Positions 18,273-28,056 are shown, counted from the first letter of the stretch. The stretch is DNA of 29,415 nucleotides from Cylindrotheca closterium (GCA_933822405.4 CAKOGP040001302.1:1-29415); one strand, 5' to 3'. Numbers and translations are program-made. The notes: a model not told the origin generated them from the letters alone.

Positions 18273-18773
18273 ATGACTCTCGCAGACCCACAACTTCTTA
18301 CCGGCCTTGGCTCTGCCCTTTCCATCTTCCTTGCTTCCACTGGTTCTGCCATTGCTTCGGCCGAAGGTGGTATCTATGCCCTTCGCAAGAAAGGACTCAC
18401 AGCCTTTGTCCCGATCATCATTTCGGGAGTCCTTGCCATTTACGGCATTATCATTTCCATTTTGCTGGTTGGAAAGATGGGGTCTGCGGAATTAACCGAA
18501 GTAAATGGATATCGCCACCTTTGTGCTGGCTTGGCTGTTGGTTTGGCATGTCTCGCCAGTGGCATGGGAATCGCCCGCTTTTTGAAACATTTGAATGTGG
18601 CTGCAACAATTACTAGTGACGATTCCGATCGCCCTGAATCAGAACCCTTGATTCAGCGGGAACGTCGTGCCATGGTGAACGAAAACTTTGTTCATCTGGC
18701 CTTGAGCCTTGTCTTTTTGGAAGCGATTGGGTTGTATGGATTGATTGTCGCTCTCTTTCTCATTGGAAAGTAA
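18273..18773 (+). CDS. V-type H+-ATPase proteolipid subunit (c-like)
   Basis: 166 residues. An in-frame extension upstream to ATG 18093 exists, but ATG 18273 fits the family N-terminus and has an A-rich context. Four membrane helices: about 8-32, 44-67, 83-104 and 140-164. Helix 4 has LVFLEAIGLYGLIVALFLIG with Glu150 at the proton-binding position of V-ATPase c subunits; helix 2 has the matching VLAIYGIIISILL. The subunit forms the rotor ring of the V0 sector in vacuolar or other endomembranes and carries protons. Unusual is the loop between helices 3 and 4: about 24 polar residues (SDDSDRPESEPLIQRERR) where the usual c subunit has a shorter linker. It may be a divergent paralogue. AATAAA overlaps the stop codon. 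The frame is intact. Confidence 0.88.
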   Translation: MTLADPQLLTGLGSALSIFLASTGSAIASAEGGIYALRKKGLTAFVPIIISGVLAIYGIIISILLVGKMGSAELTEVNGYRHLCAGLAVGLACLASGMGIARFLKHLNVAATITSDDSDRPESEPLIQRERRAMVNENFVHLALSLVFLEAIGLYGLIVALFLIGK

Positions 18774-19406
18774 TAAAGCTTGCAGAGGACCTCCATTTCA
18801 TAATATTTTATAAATAAATAACATAGCTTATTTTAAAAGCAAAGTATATTCCGTATATATATGTCCTAGGTCCTATAGTAATGCGACGTTGCACGACATG
18901 GATTGATATCACTTCTTTTCCCTAGAAGGCAAACTACAGTAGTTGGTTGGATGCAGCATCAAGGGAGACTTGCCAATGCAGCACCATTGTTCATTCCGCA
19001 AAGTGTAATAAATGATTACTTGGCACAACGGAGTAACAATACAGTCGAAGGATTTCATCCTACGGAATCAATAACCGCAACCTTCATTTACATTTCATTT
19101 CTCTTGTTGCCTTTCAAGTGCAGTAGATAAAGACAGGAGCAGCTATCCATATTCTGTGGGAATGCGATCATTGATGCTGACTTCAAGAGTCAAGTACAGC
19201 ATCTATTATGATATTACTTTGATTGAAAGCATGGGAACTAAAGTCAAGGGATTGTCGCTCTGTGCAGAACAGAACCGAGTAGAGTCTTGACAATTGACAA
19301 AGTTGAATATCTGTTTTTTTTTGGGTTCCTCCAAGCACCGCACGTCATGATCCTTGCGTGCTCGTCAGCATTCACGATTATCAACCTTCTTCTGATTTGG
19401 TCTTGG

Positions 19407-19745
19407 CTAGTGGTGATGATTGTCGTGGAGAATTAGTCGTCCTCGTTCTCGCCGAATGATAAGTGCCTCGTCGTTGCAAACGACTGTAGGGGCTACTCCT
19501 GCTGCCCCTAGTAGTAAAGTTCCAGCAATGCCGCCATGGACCACAATGATCAAAGTCGCATTGTCGCGGGGTACCAAATCCAATAAGTCACCTCGGAGGA
19601 GCGGGTGGTTGTAGGGGACGTCGATACGTGCCCGGATTGGCAGTTCCATTTGGACAATCTGATTGTTGGCACTGTACACTATACGGCAGTTTGAAGCTCG
19701 GTGGAAAAAATGTCATTCAAATCATCCTCCTCATATATTATCAAC
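19407..19745 (-). pseudogene. Unidentified gene relic in duplicated segment, copy 2
   Basis: Homologue of the relic at 7609-8016 and better preserved at its C-terminal side: PYNHPLLRGDLLDLVPRDNA, a hydrophobic run LIIVVHGGIAGTLLLGAAGV that could be one membrane helix, then ALIIRRERGRLILHDNHHH and a stop at 19407. Upstream of about 19680 the frame is broken by a 5-base difference from copy 1 (TATAGTG around the ANNQ motif), and the N-terminal part is separated by the 635-bp insertion. No ATG opens the remaining frame. Family unknown. Confidence 0.4.
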
Positions 19746-19753
19746 CAATTCCC

Positions 19754-20388
19754 CAGTGAGGCAGTGGGAATTCCCCCTTTTCATTTTATTTCGTCCCCGC
19801 GATATTTAACGCGATTTCCCACAACTAGTTGTGGGAACAGATTTTTGCCAAAAATTCCCACAACTAGTTGTAGGAATCTTAAAAAATAGTTGTGGGAAAT
19901 TCCTACAACTAGTTGTGGGAATTTCCCTCAACTAGTTGTGGGAATTTCCGTTGCTCAGATGTCCGTTATTTTTGCCTTTAAATGTATCACGAAATATCAC
20001 GAAAACAATTAGAGTTTTTGGGAAACATCATATGTAGTTGTCTATTTTCTAGTCAGTACATATATCAAACGTTGTTTTGTGCGTAGAACAGACAGTTTTC
20101 CGTAGAACGGACAGTTTTCCCATAATTCCCAATAAAACAATTAGAGTTGTGGGAAACTTCCCACAACTACAATTAGAGTTGTGGGAAACTTCAAATTTGT
20201 CTCAGTACATATCCTACGTGGTTTTCTGTGTAGAAATGACAATTTTCCCACAACTGTTGAGGGAATTCCCACAACTAGTTGTGGGAAGCAAAATTGAGTT
20301 GTGGGAAAAATTGAGCTGTGGGAAAAATTGAGCTGTGGGAAAATCTCGCAACTAGGGGAGAAATCCGGGGATTCCCACTGCCTCAGTG
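19754..20388. mobile_element. 635-bp TIR element packed with a palindromic repeat (MITE-like)
   Basis: The left end CAGTGAGGCAGTGGGAATTC and the reverse complement of the right end CACTGAGGCAGTGGGAATCC form imperfect terminal inverted repeats of about 22 bp. The element is absent from the homologous site in copy 1 near 7970. The interior has no gene; it holds many whole or partial copies of TTCCCACAAC/TAGTTGTGGGAA. One perfect 22-bp palindrome is at 19816-19837, with further copies near 19854, 19899, 19922 and 20265 and half-copies (GAGTTGTGGGAAA type) between 20130 and 20340. No transposase, so probably non-autonomous. The CAGTG terminus recalls hAT-type ends, but no clear target duplication is seen, so the superfamily is open. 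Confidence 0.75.
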
Positions 20389-20542
20389 TAGAATGCCGAA
20401 AACCCGCCGTCCTCGTCCATCACCGCATGCATCGTTCCGTATCTGACAATGACTCCTCTTGGCAGATGAGTTCTTGGTAAATATCAGATGATGCAAACGC
20501 CCAAACATGATGGTGAGAATAATCATTTGTTGGCCATAGGAC

Positions 20543-20760
20543 CTAAGCGACGATGAATGACTCATCCATATTAATATGGAGATATTGCATCCGGCCGATG
20601 TATGTATTATAGCCCCACGGCAGTTTGTCCCTGTGTAGCTGCTCCAATTTCCGTCGAGCACACGAATATCTTTTATTGTCCCGCAATGACTGCTGTTGGC
20701 GGTGGCGGTTGAACGCATTAGGGTCGTTCTCGGTGTCACCCAGCCCCCCCCGGGTCGTAT
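20543..20760 (-). pseudogene. Coding-like stretch of unknown identity
   Basis: A minus-strand frame without ATG reads DPNAFNRHRQQQSLRDNKRY, then RKLEQLHRDKLPWGY and RMQYLHINMDESFIVA before TAG at 20545-20543. The same frame continues after the stop with VLWPTNDYSHHHVWAF and DIYQELICQEESLSDTE. The last part overlaps the start of the duplicated segment. A possible splice acceptor (AAATTTCCAG) lies upstream near 20774. Composition is protein-like, but I recognise no family. Confidence 0.25.
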
Positions 20761-21099
20761 GTAAAAATGTACTGGAAATTTAATTTTCTTAAAACTACAA
20801 GACGGCAAACAGACAGACCGCCCCCCTATTATTTGGGAGACGAAATTGAAAAATTAATCAATGGAGAGCGTGCAGCCGTTATGACCAGGTGCATGCAAAC
20901 TCGCCCTTCTCTTGTCTTGCAACATTTTTCAATTACTTTGTCAACACATCGGAAAGCCCACGAAACACCCAGTTCCACTCCAGCCTTTCCGCGACAGCAG
21001 CGGTGTTCTCTGTCTGTCACATTGTAGTCTCCATCTTTACAAGAACTCCAAGCTTCTCCCCATCTTTTGTGTCGCTGAGAAGATGTTTTCACGACAGTA

Positions 21100-21537
21100 T
21101 CAGTCCAAGACAATAGAAGAGGAGGCCGTAGATCCGGTCCCAACTTGATTCTTCCTTCCCTGCATGGCATGAATTACATCTTCCATGCATGCGTTACAAA
21201 CATGAACATAGGCATGTTGAAGCATTCCAAAAGTTGTAGGTCTCCAATGTGCCGTGTCGGAAGCCTCTTTGTTTCTTGTAGGAATGGTAGTCTCCGGTAG
21301 TTCACATTGCTGCTTCAACAACAATGATAGTCGTCTCTCATCAGTTGAGAGTCGGAAAAGAACAGAGTGTGGCTTTGAAAATGAATTGCAATCAAGCTTT
21401 GTTGGAGTTTTCCAAAAACCAAAATTCAATCCCATTTTTTTGCCTCCTTTTTTTTTCGCCCAATTTTCCCTCCCAATTTTCCCTCCCAGTTTTCCCCCCA
21501 CCCCACACAACCCACGGACAACACGGTTTCGTTTCAA
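21100..21537 (-). CDS. Hypothetical protein, doubtful
   Basis: 145-codon frame. The first 45 residues are a Gly/Lys-rich low-complexity stretch (GGKLGGKIGRENW) that translates a T/C-rich repeat and is probably not real protein. The rest has better composition: VLFRLSTDERRLSLLLKQQ, then THIPTR-like spacing and HVCNACMEDVIHAMQGRK with a CXXC pair. A true start could lie inside the frame or in an upstream exon. No family recognised; it may be a remnant. Confidence 0.3.
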   Translation of the reverse strand: MKRNRVVRGLCGVGGKLGGKIGRENWAKKKGGKKMGLNFGFWKTPTKLDCNSFSKPHSVLFRLSTDERRLSLLLKQQCELPETTIPTRNKEASDTAHWRPTTFGMLQHAYVHVCNACMEDVIHAMQGRKNQVGTGSTASSSIVLD

Positions 21538-21671
21538 TCAAACCCGCAAGAAATAGAATATTTGGCCCGCAACTGCAAGCGGCCACTTCTCGATTATTTT
21601 TCGAGAACCTTCCAAGCTAATACTAAAAGCTAATACTTAGTGAAGGAACTTCGGATACAGAAGACTTTGTT

Positions 21672-21783
21672 TAGTGTCCATTGACTACTTCTTCATTATC
21701 TTTCTCATCTGTAGTCTTTCAATAATGTTTAGTGTCCATCAACTACTTCTTTTTTTGCTTTCTCATCGTGGTCTTCAATAATC
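21672..21783. repeat. 56-bp tandem duplication at the 3' end of the next ORF
   Basis: TTTAGTGTCC starts at 21672 and again at 21728, and each is followed by related sequence (CTACTTCTT, TTTCTCATC, TTCAATAAT). One copy encodes the last codons of the 21729-22766 gene and the other lies just after its stop, diverged and frameshifted. Confidence 0.75.
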
Positions 21784-22766
21784 CGCTGCCACAAATTGTC
21801 CTTCTGCATGTCGTCCAAAATAAAGTATTTCATCTCATCCAACAGCTGTTCAGAGCAAACATCATTGTAAGTTTGCTGGAAGACAGAGATTTTAATCTGT
21901 CTGTCAGGATGACTAGTATTCCACATGTCGACGTTGGTCCTCATCCTTGTTAGGGATTCTGCCTTGCAACCACTTGGCAGCTTATGACCCATATGGAACG
22001 TTTTGTAGTGCATGCGCATTTTTTGACAGTATGTATGAAACCTTGGCAGCAAAACAAGGTCCAGCCAACCAGCTTTTGACGGTTGTGCAAGCAGCGTATG
22101 TGACGACACCATTTCAGTATCGGTACCCATTGGCACCTCGTCGTCGCTTGGTACTGCATACCGTTCCTTTCTACTCACTCTAGCTTTTTTTTCCCTCACC
22201 CCCACCTGCTTTGGTTTCAGCTTCTGAAGGAGGATCTCAGGTGCCCTTGGCAAAAGTTGCTCCGCGCCCCCATTTTTGTCAAGACCAGATGATAGTCTTT
22301 TGTGACACAAACTTGCAAAGCTGTGTAGATCATCGTTACCCTTTAATGAATAGAGCTTCCTACCCCTGCCAAGCACAACTGGATCGTGGCATCCCTCGAC
22401 AGGACATGCAACAATGAAAGAGATTTTGTTTGGCATGCTGGGATAGCACCAAATTGAATCAAAATTTTGTTTAGCACCTGCAGGAGCGGCAGTGGACTTG
22501 TCCGGAGGAGCGGCAGTGGCCTTACCTTCAGTCTCATAATTTGTATGATCAACATCTGCATCATCGCCATCAGCTACATCTTCATCTAACTTCTCCTCTG
22601 CATTGCTATCCTTAGCCTCAAATTCAGTTGCAACACCAATACCAATACCTGTGTCTACAACTTCACCTCCACTGCTTTTGTCCTGGTTAGTCAGGGCTGT
22701 GTAGGTTTTATCTTTGCATTCAGCACCCTGCAACAACTTCCTTTTCTGGAATCTGGTTTGCATCAT
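21729..22766 (-). CDS. Hypothetical 345-residue protein with acidic N-terminal part
   Basis: Longest single host-like ORF in this part. The start ATG ATG at 22766-22761 has an in-frame TGA 15 nt upstream. Residues 1-100 are acidic and Ala/Thr-rich (EEKLDEDVADGDDADVD). About residues 115-165 hold ACPVEGCHDPVVLGRG and SFASLCHKRL, a Cys/His spacing that could bind zinc. A basic patch follows (EKKARVSRKERYAVPSDDE), and then a helical region with MRMHYKTFHMGHKLPSGC and MRTNVDMWNTSHPDRQI. Upstream at about 22800 is a TTTGCAG acceptor-like site with a different open frame (VENKRWQTLMNLEND), so an extra 5' exon is possible. Acidic plus basic segments suggest a nuclear protein, but this is an inference. 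It lies near transposase debris and may itself be element-encoded. Confidence 0.5.
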   Translation of the reverse strand: MMQTRFQKRKLLQGAECKDKTYTALTNQDKSSGGEVVDTGIGIGVATEFEAKDSNAEEKLDEDVADGDDADVDHTNYETEGKATAAPPDKSTAAPAGAKQNFDSIWCYPSMPNKISFIVACPVEGCHDPVVLGRGRKLYSLKGNDDLHSFASLCHKRLSSGLDKNGGAEQLLPRAPEILLQKLKPKQVGVREKKARVSRKERYAVPSDDEVPMGTDTEMVSSHTLLAQPSKAGWLDLVLLPRFHTYCQKMRMHYKTFHMGHKLPSGCKAESLTRMRTNVDMWNTSHPDRQIKISVFQQTYNDVCSEQLLDEMKYFILDDMQKDNLWQRIIEDHDEKAKKEVVDGH

Positions 22767-23269
22767 TTTCCAAATTCATTAGTGTTTGCCAACGTTTGTT
22801 TTCCACTGCTGCAAAGATTAAATTAGTCAAATGAGGTTTTACTATTTGCAAAAAACAAAACTTGTCTTATTGAAAACAATATCAGTTTTATATTTCATAA
22901 TACATACTTATTGCTGCAAAATATACGTTTCTTCACTTCTTGTCGAGCGTGCATGTTTGTTTGAGAACTATATAAATCGAAGGACATTCACCAAGACGCT
23001 CGACGCTAGGGAACTTCTCCTCCGTGGCGTTTGAAGCACCAAAATAGACGTTAAAGTACCGTTCTCAAAATACTATCACATGAAGCGATTTGGTTAAGTA
23101 AAGCTAGAAAACCGTTGTAGAAATACCCCTACTCTTCCAAGACACGCTTACCGAGGAACGTCTTCACATGGATATGTCTGCTGTACAAAATAATAAGAAA
23201 ATCATCCTCCCCACATCTCTCATATCTCCAGGATATCTTCTTATACTATGTTATGCAAGCTGTGATAGA
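22767..23269. other. AT-rich stretch without recognised gene
   Basis: No protein-like frame. It includes a sequence at 22983-23020 (GACATTCACCAAGACGCTCG...) that is repeated in the same orientation at 24144-24181, at the end of the transposase-like ORF. Confidence 0.5.
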
Positions 23270-24105
23270 CAATGAACATATTTTGCCGCAGCAGGTGTGT
23301 CCATGAACATGTTTTGCCAAAGCAGGTGTGTCCATCAATAACTCATGTGAACAAAATCATAGCTGTTGTCGCAGGAAATCTTCAAACACAGCCAACTCTA
23401 TATTGTTTCAACTGACATCCAAATGCCTGATCTTGCAGGATTTGGACTTAAGCAACGGATACAAAAAATCAAGATACGAGATGCCACAACGGTTGATTGA
23501 TGGTTCAACCAGATTTTGAAGCAGAGTTTCTCCGAACCCAGGGATAGTAAATGTAAAATTGAATAGAGCACTCACATCCCACACGTTAAGATCTTCAATC
23601 GTAGGTCCTCCGTCTGGGTGGCAAATGCTTTAATGTATTCCTACCCTGGACGTCTAGAAACGTCATTGTAGACGTTGTCGGTCACTTTGTCGGCACGACC
23701 AGTGATGCTCACACTGCGGAACATCAGCGAGCTTGAACTCATGAGTTTAATGAATTGAGAAATTTCCCCATCTCTTACAACCTGGTAGCCACTCCACTCG
23801 GCAAGGTTGGATAGAGATGGACCAATTTTAGCAATTTCGATATCAAGGTTGTTGGTTCGTAGAGTCCCTTTGAAAAGATTTCGGAAGTTGAATGACTCCT
23901 TTAAGCTCAAAGTACCAACATTGTAGGCGCTGTCAGGATCTGTTATTTGAACAAAGTAAGTGACTTCATTTGGCATGGTTGGTTGTTTCCCTTTGCTGCG
24001 AAAGCAAATCAAAGACGAAGCAGTTCCGGTCTTTATTTGTACCGGTACGTAGAGCTTACGTGTTTTTAGTTGGTTTGGACAAAAAGACGTTGATAACGGT
24101 CGCAT
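23270..24105 (-). pseudogene. Leucine-rich-repeat-like gene relic, multiply frameshifted
   Basis: The best frame starts upstream of MPNEVTYFVQITDPDSAY and reads DIEIAKIGPSLSNLAEW, LMSSSSLMFRSVSITGRADK and a stop at 23643-23641. Just before that another frame gives MTFLDVQGRNTLKHLP. A third then continues with PDGGPTIEDLNVWDVSALF, FGETLLQNLVEPSINR and CKIRHLDVS, stop, NNIELAVFEDFL. IRHLDVSxNNI fits a leucine-rich-repeat core, with TGA at the x position. Further on a 32-bp duplication (AACATGTTTTGCC at 23280 and 23311) falls in DTPALAKHVHG. Three frames and internal stops over about 800 bp indicate a dead gene rather than introns, though an intron cannot be excluded. Confidence 0.5.
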
Positions 24106-24166
24106 CGTGCATCATTTTGATCAAAAGACTTTGGTAACGGTCAGACATTCATCACGACGCTCGACA

Positions 24167-25261
24167 CTAGTGAAGATTTCCCCAAAAAAATTGGAAAACT
24201 AAAGTGTCTCCTGAGCATTCCGGACCTAGGCATTGTTGCTGGACGTGGAATGGGACTTTAAACGGGTAGTTGGGGGCCAATGATAGCCCACCGCTCTTCA
24301 GAATCCGTTCAGATATTTGTTGGGCTGTCATAAGGTACTGATCACATTGGAGTGACATTGGGATGTAGTGCTTCAAGCACTGTGGGGGAAAATCTGCATG
24401 TGATGGTGGACGCCCAAGTAGACAGTAGATATGTCTACAAACTATGCTGGAACGTTGGAAAAAACCACAAGAATGTAGACTCTGTAATGGTAACAGTTCT
24501 GGTGTGTTGAAAGACAGTGAGTCATTATTGAATGATGGCTGACGAACAGCACGGAATCCATACCTTGTCCTTGGAACCGCTGGGCGCCAGCTAGTGAATC
24601 TTGTCACAGAAGCTCTAATCAAGTTTTCCCTAACATAGAATGTCTGTTCCTTGGAATTAGAGAGGCCAGGATAGTAGATGTAGCAGTTGGACCCTAGGCA
24701 ATGCTGTTCAACAGCCAGTGATTCTTTGCTCTTGATAATATGCATTGTCAATTCCTGGAGATTTGCATCCTGGACACTGGTGTTGGTCTGCTGGGACCGT
24801 GTTGACGTGGACACTAAACACTTGATACTTTGAACTGTTAGATTGTTGACGTAGGCTATGTCCCGCTGTGCCAATTTCCAACGCTGAAACATGAATCTTG
24901 TTGCTTGGTTTTGGACCTTGGTCAAGACGCTTGAACAGTTGTCTGCTCTATCCCCATTTGGCACAGCCATGTAATGTCTGAAGGACAGGTACTCCATGGA
25001 CTTGTTGAAAAAGGTGGTGAGATATTTGCGTGTAAACCTGATGAGATCCTTGGTGGGGTTGCCTTCCTTGTCCATGTTGTCCACAAATGTAAGAAGGGCA
25101 TTCCAGGAGTCCTTTTCTTCTTTGGCAGATTCTATGGAAGAGGTGAATGAATAACACCAATCCCTAATCGTGTTTGCAAATTCGAGGTCAACTTCTGTCT
25201 TTGTAGGAGCTCTGATTGAGTAATTCCGATTAACCTGAGGAAAGATGTGATGGTCAAACAC
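24167..25261 (-). CDS. Probable MULE-type transposase, C-terminal part with SWIM-like zinc finger
   Basis: 364-codon frame ending at TAG near 24167. Residues about 262-283 (HSCGFFQRSSIVCRHIYC) fit the SWIM zinc finger that follows the catalytic domain in Mutator-like and FAR1-type transposases, with His where the first Cys is usual. Earlier, RHYMAVPNGDRADNCSSVLT and FMFQRWKLAQRD resemble the region just after the transposase core. The DDE core itself is not present, so the N-terminal exons are missing. The real exon may begin at 25219: CTTTCCTCAG is a good acceptor, and a GTAACT donor lies near 25290, implying a 60-bp intron, after MNKSNLANVFQSKLWATR. No terminal inverted repeats found. No ATG opens the frame. 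Confidence 0.5.
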   Translation of the reverse strand: MFDHHIFPQVNRNYSIRAPTKTEVDLEFANTIRDWCYSFTSSIESAKEEKDSWNALLTFVDNMDKEGNPTKDLIRFTRKYLTTFFNKSMEYLSFRHYMAVPNGDRADNCSSVLTKVQNQATRFMFQRWKLAQRDIAYVNNLTVQSIKCLVSTSTRSQQTNTSVQDANLQELTMHIIKSKESLAVEQHCLGSNCYIYYPGLSNSKEQTFYVRENLIRASVTRFTSWRPAVPRTRYGFRAVRQPSFNNDSLSFNTPELLPLQSLHSCGFFQRSSIVCRHIYCLLGRPPSHADFPPQCLKHYIPMSLQCDQYLMTAQQISERILKSGGLSLAPNYPFKVPFHVQQQCLGPECSGDTLVFQFFWGNLH

Positions 25262-25900
25262 TATTTAAAAAGAAACAATTGAGTTACCTTGTGGCCCAGA
25301 GTTTGGATTGGAAAACGTTGGCAAGGTTGCTCTTATTCATCGTGCAATTTATGGCGGCAAAACTGCTGGACGTGATTTCAGAAATCATCTACGTGTGTTG
25401 GGATATGACGAAATATGAGTTTTTACGTTCCAAAAGAAACTATTCAAGTACCAGGTTTTCGACACGTGCGATCGGATTTTGATCGTGCAAGATGTCGGGA
25501 TTCGACGCAAGTATGCCGGACGCAAGTCTGTCAGACAATCTGTATCCACACAAACAGGAATACCGAGGTTGTGTACGATGCAGTAGGGAATAATGCAAGA
25601 TGTCCCAAAGTACTGCATTCAACACAAAATTGTCGTAGAAGTCGAATCGAGTTCTGTAAACAAGGGATTTCCCAAAAGGAAATTCGTTGAATTCACTTTT
25701 GTGATTGAATCATCAATTCAAGCCAAACATTAATCAAATAGGAACAATTTCACTCAAAGTATACCTAGACACAGGAGAACAATTGTCGTGAAAGTGTTGT
25801 ACAGTCGATTACGAATTTAGATTGCAGAGAGTTTGTTCTGAGCGCTAAAGGCACTCACGATAGAGCACATTTTGCTTTATTCTAACAACGTGCTTGTATG

Positions 25901-26545
25901 CGACACCTGGGATTTGAGTCTTGCCCGGCCGACCCGGATGTTTGGATGAGGCCTGCTATTAAAGCCGATGGACAAGAATAATAGGAATACATACTGCTGT
26001 ACACCGATGACTGCCTCTGTGTATCTGAACATCCAGAACGAACGCTAAGAAACTAAGTTGGGAAGTATTTTCTGTTGAAAGATAAGAGCATTGGTCCACC
26101 AAAGATCTATCTTGGCGGTAATGTGCGACAGGTGACGCTTGATCACGGTGCCAAAGCTTGGGCATTTGGATCATCATCTTACGTACAACAAGCCATCAAG
26201 AATGTTGAAAAGTACCTGAATGATTGTCACACCGCTGGTGACAACAGATTCAAAATACCTGCAAGCGCGAGGACACCAATGCGGACCAGTTATCGAGCCA
26301 AGTTGGACATGAGTCCGGAGCTGGAGCCAAAAGATGCTTTGTACTACATGTCCTTGATTGGCATTTTGAGATGGATCGTGGAACTTGGTCGAGTTGACAT
26401 CTGCTTGGAATGCAGTATTCTATTGTCACAGCTGGCGATACCGCGATTTGGTCATCTTTGTTGGGATATGACGAAATATGAGTTTTTATGTTCCAAAAGA
26501 AACTATTCAAGTACGAAGTTTTCGACACGTACCATCGGACTTTGA
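25901..26545 (+). pseudogene. Copia RT fragment, array unit 1
   Basis: In one frame: RHLGFESCPADPDVWMRPAI, then TAA TAG (25979-25984), EYILLYTDDCLCVSEHPERT with YTDD at 26000-26011, another TAA (26054-26056), KYFLLKDKSIGPPKIYLGGN, AWAFGSSSYVQQAIKNVEKY, MSLIGILRWIVELGRVDICL. This is the palm-thumb-connection part of RT of a diatom Copia lineage. After RFGHL (about 26455) the similarity stops and the frame runs into non-Copia sequence to 26545. Upstream fingers and downstream RNase H are absent. Three in-frame stops make it inactive. Confidence 0.85.
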
Positions 26546-26978
26546 TCGTGATGTTGGGATTTGACGCAAGTGTGCCGGACGCAAGTCTGTCGGACAATCT
26601 ACATCCACACAAAAAGGGAATGACCCTATACAAGTGAGATATCGATGTTGTGTACAATGCATTAGGGAATAATACAAGATGTCCCAAAGTACTGCATCCA
26701 ACATAGAATCATCATAGAGGTCGAATCAAGTTCTGTAAACAAGGGATTTTCCAAGGGAAAATTGTTGAACTTACTTTTGTGATTGAATCATCAATTCAAG
26801 CCAAACATTAATCAAATAGGAACAATTTCACTCAAAGTATACCTAGACACAGGAGAACTATTGTCGTGAAAGTGTTGTACAGTCGATTACGAATTTAGAT
26901 TGCAGAGAGTTTGTTCTGAGCGCTAAAGGCACTCACGATAGAGCACATTTTGCTTTATTCTAACAACGTGCTTGTATG

Positions 26979-27623
26979 CGACACCTGGGATTTGAGTCTT
27001 GCCCGGCCGACCCGGATGTTTGGATGAGGCCTGCTATTAAAGCCGATGGACAAGAATAATAGGAATACATACTGCTGTACACCGATGACTGCCTCTGTGT
27101 ATCTGAACATCCAGAACGAACGCTAAGAAACTAAGTTGGGAAGTATTTTCTGTTGAAAGATAAGAGCATTGGTCCACCAAAGATCTATCTTGGCGGTAAT
27201 GTGCGACAGGTGACGCTTGATCACGGTGCCAAAGCTTGGGCATTTGGATCATCATCTTACGTACAACAAGCCATCAAGAATGTTGAAAAGTACCTGAATG
27301 ATTGTCACACCGCTGGTGACAACAGATTCAAAATACCTGCAAGCGCGAGGACACCAATGCGGACCAGTTATCGAGCCAAGTTGGACATGAGTCCGGAGCT
27401 GGAGCCAAAAGATGCTTTGTACTACATGTCCTTGATTGGCATTTTGAGATGGATCGTGGAACTTGGTCGAGTTGACATCTGCTTGGAATGCAGTATTCTA
27501 TTGTCACAGCTGGCGATACCGCGATTTGGTCATCTTTGTTGGGATATGACGAAATATGAGTTTTTATGTTCCAAAAGAAACTATTCAAGTACGAAGTTTT
27601 CGACACGTACCATCGGACTTTGA
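26979..27623 (+). pseudogene. Copia RT fragment, array unit 2
   Basis: Same content as the unit 1 fragment shifted by 1078 bp, including the same in-frame stops. Identical stops show that the fragment was dead before it was amplified. Confidence 0.85.
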
Positions 27624-28056
27624 TCGTGATGTTGGGATTTGACGCAAGTGTGCCGGACGCAAGTCTGTCGGACAATCTACATCCACACAAAAAGGGAATG
27701 ACCCTATACAAGTGAGATATCGATGTTGTGTACAATGCATTAGGGAATAATACAAGATGTCCCAAAGTACTGCATCCAACATAGAATCATCATAGAGGTC
27801 GAATCAAGTTCTGTAAACAAGGGATTTTCCAAGGGAAAATTGTTGAACTTACTTTTGTGATTGAATCATCAATTCAAGCCAAACATTAATCAAATAGGAA
27901 CAATTTCACTCAAAGTATACCTAGACACAGGAGAACTATTGTCGTGAAAGTGTTGTACAGTCGATTACGAATTTAGATTGCAGAGAGTTTGTTCTGAGCG
28001 CTAAAGGCACTCACGATAGAGCACATTTTGCTTTATTCTAACAACGTGCTTGTATG

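Larger units (their letters stand above)
18850..20458. repeat. Dispersed duplicated segment, copy 2, split by an insertion
   Basis: Matches 7075-8048 with substitutions and small indels. Homology runs from about 18850 to 19748, is interrupted by 19754-20388, and resumes at 20389 (TAGAATGCCGAAAACCCG against TAGAATGCTGAAAACCCG in copy 1), ending near 20458. Directly downstream of the V-ATPase gene. An eight-base CCAATTCC between the homology and the inserted element is not in copy 1. Confidence 0.85.

Noticed and set aside
20829..21170. 113-codon minus-strand frame
   Set aside because: Composition is unconvincing and overlaps other open frames on both strands; no motif supports it.
26250..26687. 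145-codon minus-strand frame repeated in each array unit
   Set aside because: Antisense to the RT relic and conserved only because the units are identical; no motif.
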